This document shows, piece after piece, positions 1 to 9,900 of a stretch of 64,000 bases of DNA. The notes beneath the pieces were generated by a model. The model was not told the DNA's origin and did no database searches. It saw nothing but the letters and a program-made list of their open reading frames with translations. The translations under genes were made by a program, and so were the position numbers. Origin of the DNA: Prevotella sp. (GTDB taxonomy: Bacteria > Bacteroidota > Bacteroidia > Bacteroidales > Bacteroidaceae). The DNA lies in assembly GCA_017619755.1 (NCBI GenBank), contig JAFZRU010000016.1, forward strand, positions 83,971-147,970, written 5' to 3'. Within the stretch, counting starts at the first letter, position 1; each line of letters begins with the position of its first letter.

Positions 1-122
1 AGTCGTATTCCGGCCTGAACCACCTTTTCCAACACTGCACGACGGGTGCCCCCACCGAATACCGACAAATAGAGGAGACTTTTGCCGTGGAGGTGCTCGA
101 CGACATTGTTCAGTTCATCCAT
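1..122 (-). CDS. Partial unidentified ORF, runs off the left edge
   Basis: A frame stays open on the minus strand from an ATG at 122 to the window edge. It reads as a leucine- and valine-rich segment containing LLYLSVFGGG. It begins about 50 nt after the panE stop, in the same direction, so it could be the next gene of that operon. I do not recognise the family. With only 40 residues it could also be a chance frame. Confidence 0.3.
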   Translation of the reverse strand, partial: MDELNNVVEHLHGKSLLYLSVFGGGTRRAVLEKVVQAGIR

Positions 123-171
123 CAAGCGTGCAAGGGGCGATGAAACTCGCAGCAGCACGACTTTTTGCTGC

Positions 172-1086
172 CTATTTTTGCGAATGAGCCTGTAGGAACT
201 TGAGTTGGGCTTCGAGCATTTCGAGTTTGGGCATGCTGAAGCCGGCATTTCGAGCCACCTCGATGGGGCGTGAATAAAGATAGTAAATCTCCATGGGGCG
301 GTGGAAGTCGAAGTCGAGCTTCATACTGGGGGAATAGGGTGTCATTACCTTCGTGGTGGCAATCATCTTGTGGGCGAACTCCAAGTCGATGTTTTTTACT
401 CCCAAGTGTTGTGCCGCCCCAATGACCTCCATCATCTGTTCAAAAATGAGTTGCTCCGTGTCGGGGAAGTCAAGGAGGAGGTTGGTCTGCGTGTCGAGAG
501 CGACGGTCATTCCGTTGAAAGGCATGTTCCACACGGCCTTCTTCCATCTTGCCTCATAGTATTCCACGAGGTGCGTCTCCACACCGGCGGCGAGGAAGTC
601 ATCAACCACTTGCTGCACGAGCCTTTCGTCCTTGCATGAATAGTTTCCGATGTTGATGCTACCATAGCACTGGTGGTCCACCCTGCCCGGCTCCGTCTTC
701 GCCGAACAGATGAATGCGAGGCCGGCTGCAATGGCCACCCCTGGCAATTGCGCTTGCAAATCCTCCTCCAAACCTATGCCGTTTTGAATGAGGACGACAA
801 GTGTCTGAGGATGCAGGAGGGGTGTAAGCAACTGGGGCAACAAGTGGTTGTTGACGGACTTGAGTCCCACCAGCACGACGTCACATTTTGGCATGTCGCC
901 CACGCTTTGATAGACGTTGGGATTGTCGAGGTGGAAGGAACCATCGCAGGAGTCCACCTGAAAACCATGTTGTTTGACAAACTCAAAGTCTCTGTGCAGG
1001 AGGAAATGAACCTCCTTTCCCGCGTGTGCGAGTTTCCCGCCGTAGTAGCCACCAATGGCCCCCGTTCCTATGATACCGTATCGCAT
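172..1086 (-). CDS. panE: 2-dehydropantoate 2-reductase (ketopantoate reductase)
   Basis: The product would reduce 2-dehydropantoate to pantoate with NADPH in the cytoplasm, a step of pantothenate and coenzyme A synthesis. The 304-residue length is normal for the family. The first residues (YGIIGTGAIGGYYG) form the Rossmann glycine loop that binds NADP. An ApbA-type N-terminal domain follows, with VGLKSVNNH and LIQNGIG, and the C-terminal helical domain contains KAVWNMPFNG, where the family's conserved lysine and asparagine lie. The start at 1086 is fixed because the glycine loop begins at residue 3. Other ketopantoate reductase-like oxidoreductases share these motifs, so the exact substrate is inferred. 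Confidence 0.85.
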   Translation of the reverse strand: MRYGIIGTGAIGGYYGGKLAHAGKEVHFLLHRDFEFVKQHGFQVDSCDGSFHLDNPNVYQSVGDMPKCDVVLVGLKSVNNHLLPQLLTPLLHPQTLVVLIQNGIGLEEDLQAQLPGVAIAAGLAFICSAKTEPGRVDHQCYGSINIGNYSCKDERLVQQVVDDFLAAGVETHLVEYYEARWKKAVWNMPFNGMTVALDTQTNLLLDFPDTEQLIFEQMMEVIGAAQHLGVKNIDLEFAHKMIATTKVMTPYSPSMKLDFDFHRPMEIYYLYSRPIEVARNAGFSMPKLEMLEAQLKFLQAHSQK

Positions 1087-1151
1087 ATTTTATTTGTTTT
1101 TTATTCGTCCCAAAGGATGGATGACATTGACAGATGTCAACACGTCCATTC

Positions 1152-2936
1152 TCATTTCACAAAGAATTTCTTTGTGACACCCTGCTTGCGCAAGATATAC
1201 ACCCCCTTTGGCAGGCAATGGATTTCATCATCGCTGGCCGCCATCATTTTATGGCCATGCAAGTTGTAAACGCCATCGGAGCAATCTGAAGCCCAAGAAA
1301 CTTGCTCTATTCCTTCGAGGCCGGGTTCCTTGTTGATAGAGAAGAAGAAAGAAACTTTTCCCGTATCACTATCTCTGGTGATTTGCGTGATGGCCTTGTG
1401 CATGAGTTTCGACCCGTCAGTATTGGCATTGTAGAGAGAAGCGGCTGGTTCGGAGAAGTCCGTGATGCTGTCGTTGCCGTTGTAGGGATATGCATCGTTG
1501 CCCCCCTTTGTGTTGTTGCTGGCGTGGAAGACGGTCATTCTCTGGTGTGTGTTTCCCTTCCCCACGGTGTTGACCAAATTGTTATCCCATAAGGATTGGC
1601 TGTAGTCCACGTGTATGACGAGCAATCCGCTTCCAGGAATGTAGGCATCCCATTTTGTTTGGTTCCTGTTTTCGAGCAGGTAGTACTCATTGCGGTTGTT
1701 GTCATTATAAATGACGTATGCGTTTCCCCTTTCGTTGAGCGGTTTCTGGTTGACCACCCACCGGTCGTAAGTGAGTTCGTTGAGCGTCATCCATCCGGCA
1801 TAGTTTCTCTCATAGCAGGTATATCCCGCCGGCACCCACCCGATGCCTCCCGGCCCGTTGTAACTGCCATGGTCGAGGATGTCCCAATTCCCCATTCCGA
1901 AATTCCCTGCGTAGCTGGTGTCGTAGAAGTCGGGCAGCCCGAGGCAGTGCGAAAACTCATGGCAGATGACCCCGAGTCCCATTTCGGTGGTTCCATTGTT
2001 GGAATAAAGTTCGTTGCTGCATGCATAGACATTGATTCTCACCCCGTCGAGGGTGAAGTTCTCCGGCACATTCTTGTTGTATTCACATGCCTCGTCGAGC
2101 GTCCACATGTGCGGCCAGATGGTGGTGGACGATCCCCCTGTGGCCTCCCCGAATCCTGCATACAAAACGAAAACCTCCTCCACGACGCCGTCGCCGTCCC
2201 AGTCATAGTCGTTGAAATCGACAAGGCTGTCCACAATCTGGCAACATTCCACAATCATCTCCGGTGCATAGATGTCCTCTCCTTTGACATTTTTCCCATA
2301 ATAGTTGACTTTTTTGTCCAAAGTGATAGGTCCAATGACGTCGAAAGTGAGGTTGAACTTTCCGAAGCTCTGGTCGTAGTAATAGTCATGTACGCTTCCC
2401 ACCGCCCCATACTGCTCATTGACATAACCTTTCTCATTGGCGATGGCATTGTACCTGTCCCATGTCGCCATGCCGTCATCCTCCTCGGAATAATCATAGA
2501 ATGTCTTGTCGTTGAAATTGGCGAGAATGATGAGGCCCTTCTTGTGGCCAGTGTAATTGGGATGGTCGGGCTCCCCCACTCTTTTCACCTTTCTCATTCC
2601 CTTTTCCATAGCCACTTCCCTCAACTGAGCCATATTGTCGAGGGTATGGATGGCAGCACGGTCGGCGAGCGTCCTCTTGTCGGCCTCCTTGGCCATAACG
2701 CCTGTTGACTCCACATACCCGTTCCCAGGTTTGGCATAATAGAAGACGTCATTCTCCTCCACGACCGGCACGTCATCCCTTGTGACGAAGAAATGGAGAT
2801 GCTCATCGCCGACGAGCATCAGTTGGATGGTGGTTCCATCAGGCTGAGTGCACGTCCGCCACATCCTTTTTGCCGGAATGGCGCTAACGGTTGCCACGCA
2901 TAAAACCATGGCTGCCAAGAAGAGGAAATGTCGCAT
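1152..2936 (-). CDS. Secreted M6-family zinc metalloprotease
   Basis: This is a 594-residue M6 (immune inhibitor A-like) protease expected at the cell surface or outside. From the start at 2936 it opens with a signal peptide (MRHFLFLAAMVLCVATVSA). The catalytic motif HEFSH is at residues 326-330, followed by CLGLPDFYD, the family's typical context. A calcium-like DYDWDGDG stretch lies near residue 243. The last 20 residues (GVYILRK and then KKFFVK) resemble a type IX secretion sorting tail. The frame is open 40 codons further upstream, but that extension crosses the promoter and would bury the signal peptide, so I rejected it. Confidence 0.9.
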   Translation of the reverse strand: MRHFLFLAAMVLCVATVSAIPAKRMWRTCTQPDGTTIQLMLVGDEHLHFFVTRDDVPVVEENDVFYYAKPGNGYVESTGVMAKEADKRTLADRAAIHTLDNMAQLREVAMEKGMRKVKRVGEPDHPNYTGHKKGLIILANFNDKTFYDYSEEDDGMATWDRYNAIANEKGYVNEQYGAVGSVHDYYYDQSFGKFNLTFDVIGPITLDKKVNYYGKNVKGEDIYAPEMIVECCQIVDSLVDFNDYDWDGDGVVEEVFVLYAGFGEATGGSSTTIWPHMWTLDEACEYNKNVPENFTLDGVRINVYACSNELYSNNGTTEMGLGVICHEFSHCLGLPDFYDTSYAGNFGMGNWDILDHGSYNGPGGIGWVPAGYTCYERNYAGWMTLNELTYDRWVVNQKPLNERGNAYVIYNDNNRNEYYLLENRNQTKWDAYIPGSGLLVIHVDYSQSLWDNNLVNTVGKGNTHQRMTVFHASNNTKGGNDAYPYNGNDSITDFSEPAASLYNANTDGSKLMHKAITQITRDSDTGKVSFFFSINKEPGLEGIEQVSWASDCSDGVYNLHGHKMMAASDDEIHCLPKGVYILRKQGVTKKFFVK

Positions 2937-2951
2937 GTTGGAATTTTTGTG

Positions 2952-2982
2952 CAAAATTACAGCAAAAGCATGTAATATCAAA
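2952..2982 (-). promoter_or_regulatory. Promoter of the M6 protease gene
   Basis: On the minus strand a TAATTTTG box (2952-2959) is preceded by TTTG (2979-2982) with a 19-nt spacer. This matches the Bacteroidota -7/-33 consensus. It lies 16 nt ahead of the start codon at 2936. Confidence 0.7.
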
Positions 2983-3022
2983 AAAAGGAGGCGAAAAAGA
3001 TGCTGAAATGCAAGGTTTTCAC

Positions 3023-3030
3023 TAATTTTG
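3023..3030 (+). promoter_or_regulatory. -7 box for the glycosyltransferase gene
   Basis: TAATTTTG on the plus strand matches TAnnTTTG and ends 4 nt before the ATG at 3035. No clear TTTG -33 element is seen. If the box is used, the mRNA would have almost no leader. Confidence 0.45.
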
Positions 3031-3034
3031 CAGC

Positions 3035-3931
3035 ATGATGTCAGACCTATGCACACTTAGCATCCTCATCCCCACTTACAACGATGTCTGCCTCGACCTC
3101 GTGACATCGCTGCAAGAGGAGGCGTCGTCAATACCCGGCTTGTCGTTTGAAATCATCGTGGGTGACGACGGCAGCAGCGACACCTCTGCGTTATCGGCCA
3201 ACAGCAAAGTAGATACGCTCCCCCACTGCCGCCTTTTGCTTCGTGGCAAGAACGTGGGGCGCGCTGCCATCCGCAATTTCCTGGCTCGCGAGGCCAAGGG
3301 CGAGTGGCTGCTGTATGTGGACAGCCACATGTCGGTGGTGCGCGACGACTATATCTCCACCTACCTCTCCCATTGCGGCGAGGCGTTAGTGTATGGCGGT
3401 TACACCCTGCCCCTTGACGGCAGCCGCCGCAACCTCCGCTACCTCTATGAGTGTTCGTGCATCTATGGCCAGGACGTAAAGGTCCGCCAACAATCTCCCT
3501 ACTCCAATTTCCACACCTCCAACTTCATGGTTCGTCGCGAAGTGATGCTCACACACCCCTTTGACGAGCGATTCCGCCGATACGGCTACGAGGATGTCCT
3601 CTTTGGCAAGACCATGCGCGAGGCAGGCATTACCATCCTCCACATCAACAACCCGGTGGGCTTCGAACGCTTCGAGTCCAATGAGCGTTTCGTGGCCAAG
3701 ACAGAGGAAGGATTGGAGACATTGTGGACCTTCCGCGACGAGTTACGCGGCTACTCGCGTCTGCTGTCGGTGAGCGAGCGGTTGGAGCGCTGGCACGTGG
3801 CATGGGTTTTCCGGTTGGCACACAAGGTGATGGGAAAAACCCTGCGGCGACATTTGACAGGGAAAGGCCCCTCCTTGGCTGGCTTCAAGGCATATCGATT
3901 AGGGTGTTTTTTGGAGAAAGGAGGGAGATGA
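3035..3931 (+). CDS. Family 2 glycosyltransferase
   Basis: The 298-residue protein would transfer a sugar from a nucleotide-sugar donor, probably for surface polysaccharide. The GT-A fold starts at once: LSILIPTYND at residues 8-17, VGDDGSSD for the first nucleotide-binding aspartates, and LLYVDSHM as the metal-binding DxD-like site. The motif GYEDVLFGKTMREAG matches the catalytic ED region of chondroitin-synthase-like GT2 enzymes. No membrane segment is evident, so it acts in the cytoplasm or at the inner face of the membrane. Two ATGs (3035, 3038) are adjacent. It is a single gene, divergent from the M6 protease and not in an obvious polysaccharide cluster, so its acceptor is unknown. Confidence 0.87.
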   Translation: MMSDLCTLSILIPTYNDVCLDLVTSLQEEASSIPGLSFEIIVGDDGSSDTSALSANSKVDTLPHCRLLLRGKNVGRAAIRNFLAREAKGEWLLYVDSHMSVVRDDYISTYLSHCGEALVYGGYTLPLDGSRRNLRYLYECSCIYGQDVKVRQQSPYSNFHTSNFMVRREVMLTHPFDERFRRYGYEDVLFGKTMREAGITILHINNPVGFERFESNERFVAKTEEGLETLWTFRDELRGYSRLLSVSERLERWHVAWVFRLAHKVMGKTLRRHLTGKGPSLAGFKAYRLGCFLEKGGR

Positions 3932-3947
3932 AGGGATGAGGGGATGG

Positions 3948-4037
3948 CGTTATAACGTTATGACGGAATAACGTTATAACGGGAAAACGGAATAACGGGA
4001 AAACGAAATAACGGAATAACGGAATAACGTCATAACG
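3948..4037. repeat. Short tandem repeat tract of AATAACGG-like units
   Basis: About 90 nt made of irregular 7-9 nt units such as ATAACGGA and AAAACGGG, lying between two convergent genes just after the glycosyltransferase stop. The purine and pyrimidine strands are strongly biased. The units are too short and irregular for CRISPR. Replication slippage could have produced it. Confidence 0.7.
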
Positions 4038-4061
4038 AAAAAAAAATGACAATCCCCCGCG

Positions 4062-4091
4062 AAAAAAGGGGAGAGGCCATGGCCTCTCCCC
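4062..4091 (-). terminator. Terminator of the SusCD operon
   Basis: Positions 4068-4091 are a perfect 24-nt palindrome (GGGGAGAGGCCA followed by its complement). On the minus strand six T residues follow it (4067-4062). It sits 24 nt after the last gene of the operon. Confidence 0.85.
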
Positions 4092-4114
4092 TTTATAACA
4101 TCTTGCTACTATGA

Positions 4115-4651
4115 CTATTCTGTGCCAGCCGAGAAGCCGGTGTGGCGCTGTCCATGGACATGGAACTTCGCCCAATAACCGGCAGCAGCATAGCTGTCAT
4201 CGTCGAATGAGATGTAGAACGAAATGCTGTCGTTGGGCATTCCATGAGAGTTCTTGGCACCTCCCTCGATGATTTTTCCATCGGTAAGGACAGCCTTTCC
4301 AGATTGCTTTGCGTCATACCAAATGGAATCTGTTGCAGAAAACGTGCGAGCAGCATAGTTGATATTGACCAAGAACTTGTAAGCCCAGAATGTATTTTGG
4401 TCATCGATATACATGGTGGACATGCTCTCGTCACTCGTGTTATAGGTGAAGACGGTGCATACGCCAGCTCCATAAGGATCCTCATAGAGCACATTGCCGT
4501 TTTCGTCCACTGCATCATATACGACATCCCAGTTGCCGCACATTTTTTCCACCTTTGTTCCTCCTGGCTCTTCATCGGTCTCTGTGTCGCAAGCGATAAA
4601 GCCAAACGAAAGCGCCAAGGTCATTGCAAAAAATGAAATATACTTTTTCAT
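4115..4651 (-). CDS. Lipocalin-like lipid-binding lipoprotein
   Basis: This 178-residue lipoprotein is the last gene of the SusC/SusD operon. A lipoprotein signal peptide ends in the lipobox FIAC (cysteine at residue 21). The next residues are acidic (DTETDEE), as is usual for surface-exposed Bacteroidota lipoproteins. The rest resembles the putative lipid-binding family (Pfam Lipid_bd) often found beside SusC/SusD pairs: GNWDVVYDAVDENGNVLY at the start of the barrel and later FHVHGQRHTGF. It probably works with the neighbouring transporter by binding the ligand outside the cell. No ligand can be named from sequence. Confidence 0.7.
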   Translation of the reverse strand: MKKYISFFAMTLALSFGFIACDTETDEEPGGTKVEKMCGNWDVVYDAVDENGNVLYEDPYGAGVCTVFTYNTSDESMSTMYIDDQNTFWAYKFLVNINYAARTFSATDSIWYDAKQSGKAVLTDGKIIEGGAKNSHGMPNDSISFYISFDDDSYAAAGYWAKFHVHGQRHTGFSAGTE

Positions 4652-4672
4652 AAAATCGTTTCTGTTAAATCT

Positions 4673-5419
4673 TTATTCTTTGTTCAACACTATGTCCATG
4701 AAAATCTGACCGGCATAAGAAAGGCTGTAGGTGATGACACCAGTCTCCGTGTCATATTTTCCATTTTCAAGATAGTCGAGACTGTCTCCCCATCCAGAGA
4801 TGTAACTTGACAGGAGGTGAACGTTGTTGTCCTTGTCGAGGTTGACGTATGCCGTCATACAGTATTTAGTGCCGTATGCCCTAATTTGCCAGTACCAACC
4901 GGCAAAAATGTCGTTGACATAATAGATGCCCGGTGCTTCCTCGGTAAATGTGATGCCGGTGCACTGTGCGGTGTTGCCGTATGAGGCGGCGTAGTCGGCA
5001 AAAGTATATCCCTTTTTGCCATACTTCGTGCCTACCATGTCAGGCTGATAGGAGCCTTCCAGTGACTCGGTCACCGAAGGATCATACACACATACGGTGC
5101 GGGTGGCACTTGCAGCATACCCATCGGGGTTGACAGCAGAATAAACGATGTCATAGAATCCCACTTGGTTGACATCCACGTCACTCACTCCTGTGGTGAT
5201 AATATTGGAGGTATAATCCTCTCCACCGAGTTCCGCTTTGCAACCAGGGTCAACGAAAGGTGTTCCTATCGGCACGAGCATGAATTCATCCCCCTGCATC
5301 TGCATATCCACATAGTAGGTGAGCTTGGTGTCGGAGAGAGCATCCTCGTCATCGTTGCAAGAAGTGAAGCCGAGCATGACCATGCAAGCGGTCAGCGAGT
5401 AAAACAAAATCTTCTTCAT
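4673..5419 (-). CDS. Surface lipoprotein with DUF5011/5012-type Ig-like domain
   Basis: This 248-residue lipoprotein has lipobox FTSC (cysteine at residue 21) followed by an acidic tether (NDDEDALSD). Residues 50-115 (GTPFVDPGCKA, then GFYDIVYSAVNPDGYAASATRTV) look like the Ig-like DUF5011 fold, and the C-terminal half resembles the DUF5012 (BT_2262-like) type of SusE-position proteins. It lies 32 nt after the SusD gene, in the same operon. By position it should bind the substrate at the cell surface together with SusD. Confidence 0.7.
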   Translation of the reverse strand: MKKILFYSLTACMVMLGFTSCNDDEDALSDTKLTYYVDMQMQGDEFMLVPIGTPFVDPGCKAELGGEDYTSNIITTGVSDVDVNQVGFYDIVYSAVNPDGYAASATRTVCVYDPSVTESLEGSYQPDMVGTKYGKKGYTFADYAASYGNTAQCTGITFTEEAPGIYYVNDIFAGWYWQIRAYGTKYCMTAYVNLDKDNNVHLLSSYISGWGDSLDYLENGKYDTETGVITYSLSYAGQIFMDIVLNKE

Positions 5420-5450
5420 ATTTCTTGTTCTTTATTGTTCATAAAAATTA

Positions 5451-6938
5451 TTACTTGACATCCCAGAACACTTTGTCGCTGAGGTATTTAACCTCTGGGG
5501 TATTTCTGTTGAGTGTACGAGCCCTGCTGGGATAAGGCACTCGCTTGGCCAGTCCGCCTCCCACGATGTTATTCACTCCCGGCTCGATCATGTCACCAGG
5601 ATTGTAGATGAGAGCATCTTTGAAGATGTCAGCCGGTTTCTGATTTGTAAGGGCCGGCACATCCGTCCTTCTTACCTCCGACCAAGCCTCCATGTGGTTG
5701 CGCATAAAGAAAGCCGTCCATTTCTGCATATAGATGAGCTTGAGTTTGTCGGCCTGTGCGTCGAAGTTGACGCGGTTGGAAGCAAGGAATGCCGAAGCTC
5801 CATCGACACCACGGGATGCGAAATCAGCTTCCACGGCAGCCTCGTAGGCAGCCTTGGCGGCAGCGGCATTGTTGTTGAATCTATACTGCACCTCTGCAAT
5901 GAGGAACTGCAACTCGCTTTGTGTGAAGAGATAAATAGGTGCATCCGGCACAGCATTGTAATTGAGAGTGCTTACATAATCGGTGTTATATGCCGATGAA
6001 ATGCCGAGCCAATCACCTGTGAGCGTCTTGCAACCAGGCATCTGTCCCACATAATCATCCGACTTGGAGGCTTTATTGAGATAGACTCCAATACGGGGGT
6101 CGTCTGTTGCGAGCATATAGCTGACGATGGGGTATGCTGCGCAATGGTTGATGGTGCCAAGGCGGTAATATGCGCCGTACCATGGGCTGAACTGCCCTGA
6201 AGCATTGGTGTAAACATCCCAAGCCACATTTCCAGCGAAGAAATTGTTGGCGGCAACCAGTGCTTTGGCCTTGTTGGTATATTCTCCAGCATTGACGCCT
6301 CCGTCAATGAGGCGCATGTACATACGCAAGCGAAGCGCATTGGCATATCCTTTCCATTGGTTCAGACTCTTGTTGAGCAACGGGTCGGTGAGTGTGATGG
6401 CATCGTTGCCAAGTGCCGCCTCTGCCTTATCAAGTTCGTCAAGCACTCCTTCATACACAACCTTGCCCTCATCCCAAGCCGGCATGGAGTTGGCACTTGC
6501 CTGAAGCGCCTCAGTGTAAGGTGCGTAGTCGAGGTTGTCCACGACGAGTTGGAAAGCCTGTGCCCTCATGACCGTGCATACGAAAGCATCAGAAGGATTG
6601 ATGTTGCGGCTCATGATATCTTGAATGTCGGCCAAGGCACCAGAATAAAGATTGATGTAGCACCTGTCGAAGAGGTCGGAACCTTCGTCGATTTTGAGTT
6701 CAGCCAAATCGTTGTACTGGTTGGCAGTAGGCGACTGCTCGAAATACTGTGCGAAGAAGCCGGCATAATTGAACATTTGGTCTCCCACGCAGTCGGCCAC
6801 AGAGTTGATGACCGCGGGGAACATCAAGTCGGGTGTGATGTCACTACTCGACGGATAGTTGGGGTTCTCGTTGATGTCCAAGTCGCATCCCGTGAGCAAG
6901 AACATCCCGGCGAACATATAAATCAATAATTTTTTCAT
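5451..6938 (-). CDS. SusD/RagB-family nutrient-binding outer membrane lipoprotein
   Basis: The 495-residue lipoprotein captures the substrate and closes over the SusC pore. The signal peptide ends in the lipobox LLTGC (cysteine at residue 18), and NENPNYPSSSDITPDLMFP is typical of the SusD-like subgroup SusD-like_2. Tetratricopeptide-like helices fill the N-terminal half, and the family ending WTAFFMRNHMEAWSEVRRTD is present. It lies 15 nt after the SusC gene, so the two are co-transcribed. The operon has no glycoside hydrolase or regulator, so the transported compound could be a glycan, a peptide or something else. Confidence 0.93.
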   Translation of the reverse strand: MKKLLIYMFAGMFLLTGCDLDINENPNYPSSSDITPDLMFPAVINSVADCVGDQMFNYAGFFAQYFEQSPTANQYNDLAELKIDEGSDLFDRCYINLYSGALADIQDIMSRNINPSDAFVCTVMRAQAFQLVVDNLDYAPYTEALQASANSMPAWDEGKVVYEGVLDELDKAEAALGNDAITLTDPLLNKSLNQWKGYANALRLRMYMRLIDGGVNAGEYTNKAKALVAANNFFAGNVAWDVYTNASGQFSPWYGAYYRLGTINHCAAYPIVSYMLATDDPRIGVYLNKASKSDDYVGQMPGCKTLTGDWLGISSAYNTDYVSTLNYNAVPDAPIYLFTQSELQFLIAEVQYRFNNNAAAAKAAYEAAVEADFASRGVDGASAFLASNRVNFDAQADKLKLIYMQKWTAFFMRNHMEAWSEVRRTDVPALTNQKPADIFKDALIYNPGDMIEPGVNNIVGGGLAKRVPYPSRARTLNRNTPEVKYLSDKVFWDVK

Positions 6939-6953
6939 ATCACTTCTTCTCGA

Positions 6954-9900
6954 TTAAAATTTAACATTTACGTTGAAGCCGAATTTTCTTGAGCTTGGGT
7001 TGGTGGAATACTCACCAAAGTTACCTTCCAAGTCATTACCGAATGATGTGCTCTCCGGGTCGATGAAGGTGTTGCTCTTGGGTGTCCAAAGGAAGAGGTT
7101 GTTTCCAAAGAATGATACACTTGCCCCTGCAAGGAATATCTTGCTGAACCACTTCCTGGGCAGTTCCCATGAAAGCACCAAGGAGCGCAATTTCAGGTAA
7201 GTCTTGTCCACCAAGTATGTGGCGTCCATTTCAGCGCCACCGCCATCCCAGTAACTGAAGAGATTGGTGGCATTGAGCGGTGTGGTGTTGGGAAGGTAGA
7301 TGGTGTTTTCACCATCGTCTTCACTCTTATACACGGAGTTGGGTATGACAAATGGGTTACGGTCGTTGTAAGCCGTCTGCATGGCATTACCCGTGAAATA
7401 CATAATGTCCTTCGTACGCGAGAACATCAGTCCACCCTTGCGGTAGTCGAAATTGACAGCAAGACTCACACCTTTGTACCTCAGTGTTGTTCCGAAGCCC
7501 AACTGATACTTGTGATTCATGGAGCCAATTTCCACCACGTCATCGGATGAGACGGGCAATCCTGTGCTGGGATTGACGATAACATGCCCTTCGGGATCCT
7601 TCTTAGAGGTGTAAGCCTTGTAGATACCCAGTTCCTTACCCTGGATGGCATAGAGGCCGGTGCCACCCGTGAAGCCGTAAATGATGCTCTCTCCACCCAT
7701 CTCCTCCGGGAGGCTAAGCACTTTGTTCTTGTTTTTGGTGTAGTTGAAGTTGACATCCCATTGGAAATCCTTCAACTTGACAGGTGTCACATCCACCAGT
7801 AACTCAATACCCCTGTTGCGCACCTTGCCGATGTTGGTGTTCATATAGGTGTATCCTGATGCAGGATCCATTTCAAGTTGGAAGATCTGCTTGTCGGATT
7901 CCCTGTTGTAATATGAGAAGTCGAATGAGATGCGGTTTTTGAAGAAGCCGATGTTGAAGCCTGCTTCGTACTCCGTTGACATTTCCGGGCTGAGGTCGTT
8001 GCTACCGAGTGTGTTGCCTGCGGTATATGCGTTGGTGTTGGTCTTGGTGAACGGGAATGCACTGGAAGCCCATCCTGATGAGTTGGAAGTTGCCTGTGAA
8101 TACACGGAGTTGGTCATATAGACGCTGGCGTCGTTACCTGTCTTACCCCAAGCGAGACGGATTTTTCCGAAACTGATGATATCCTTGAGTTCCTTGCTGA
8201 AGAGTTCGGAGAAAATCCAGCTGGCGGTGAAGCCTGGATAGAAGAAGGAACGGTTTCCTTTGGGCAGCGTCGAAGACCAGTCATTGGATGCGGTAGCTGT
8301 AAGGTAGAGCATATCCTTCCAAGAAAGTTCCACCTGCCCGTAGAGGCGTAATGAGCGTCGGAGCCATTCGTTTTGACTGGTGGAGGGGATTTCGGAAGAG
8401 TTGCCAAGGTTGTACCAAGTGGGAATGGTAAGGTTGTCCACATAACCATAAAGCGATTTGTAGTTGCGCTCGTTGCCGTTGAAACCAACAACGGTGTTAA
8501 TATGCAAATCTTCCATGAGGTTCTTGTCGAATGTGAGCATAAGATCCTGGTTGATTTCGTGGCGGCGTGTCATCTGCTGCGAGGTATAACCGTTGTCGCC
8601 CACGAGGTCATCCCCATTGGGTGTTCCAGCAAAAAGGGCCTCCAAGTTGGGTTCTCCTGCACGACGGTGTCCGACGGTGGAGTCATAACCGAAGCGATAA
8701 GTGAGCTTGAAGTATTTCAGGAAGTCATAGTCGAGTTGGAACTTGCCATAGAAGAACTCGTTTTGATAATTGTTCATATAGTTTTCCAGGATGTAATACG
8801 GGTTGGTCACGCCGTATGGTGTGTAATAATATCCTGGAGAAGCAAACGGATAGTCGAGATCCTTGAGCTCAGTGATAGCAATGTCACGCGGGGTCTGCAT
8901 GATGGAGTTGTACATGGACAATCCCTGACCGGTAGTGACGAAATCATTCTCATTATAAGCATAGTTGAGCGCAGCACTGATGGTGACATTCTTGATTTTG
9001 TGGCTTACATTAGCCGTAAAGGTGTATTTCTTGTAGCTGTCAGCATCGGTCGGAATGATACCATCTTCATGTATCTGGGAAAGCGAAACGTAGAAATTGG
9101 AGTTATTGTTGGCTCCGTTAAACGACACGCTGTTGTTGTATCTGAAACCTGTGTCGAAGAAATCCTGAATGTTGGAAGGAATGGCCACATAGCTCTTGCG
9201 TTGCTGCGAGTTGTTATAGACCTGTCCATAACGGAGGACAGCACCATCGAAACGGGGACCCCAGGAGCCGTTCTCGTCCATGGTCTTGGCACCATACCAA
9301 CCCTGTCCGAACTCATTCTGTTGCTGTGGTAGTCTCAGCACGCCCTCCCATTGGAGACCACCATTGTATTCAATACCGATGGCACTTTTTTGCTCTTTAC
9401 CAGTCTTGGTGGTAATGAGGATGACGCCGTTGGCGGCACGGCTACCATAAAGCGCGGTGGCAGCAGCACCCTTCAGCACGGTCATGCTCTCCACGTCGTT
9501 GGGGTTGATTGCCCCTGCGCCGTTACCGAAGTCGTAGCCGGAATTGAGACCGTCGCTACTATAAACAGCAGCATTGTTGAGAGGCACACCGTCCACCACA
9601 TAAAGCGGCTGGTTGTTGCCACTGAGCGAACTGATACCACGAATGATGACGGAGTTGGAGGAACCCGGGTCACTTGACGTGCTGGTGATTTGCACACCAG
9701 CCACCTTGCCTGCCAGACCTGACATGATGTCGTTTGTCCTGGCCTTGGCGATTTCTTCACCCTTGACAGATGCGGCCGAATATCCCAAGGCCTTTGTCTG
9801 TCTCTTGATACCCAAGGCAGTGACAACCACCTCGTTCAAGGTTCTGTCGTCATTAACCATTACGACACGCATGTTGTCAGTGGCGGCAACATCCTGCGTT

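Noticed and set aside
2937-3056. N-terminal 40-residue extension of the M6 protease
   Set aside because: It overlaps a full promoter and the divergent gene start, and would place the signal peptide internally.
3948-4037. CRISPR array
   Set aside because: Units are 7-9 nt and contiguous with no spacers, and no cas genes are near.
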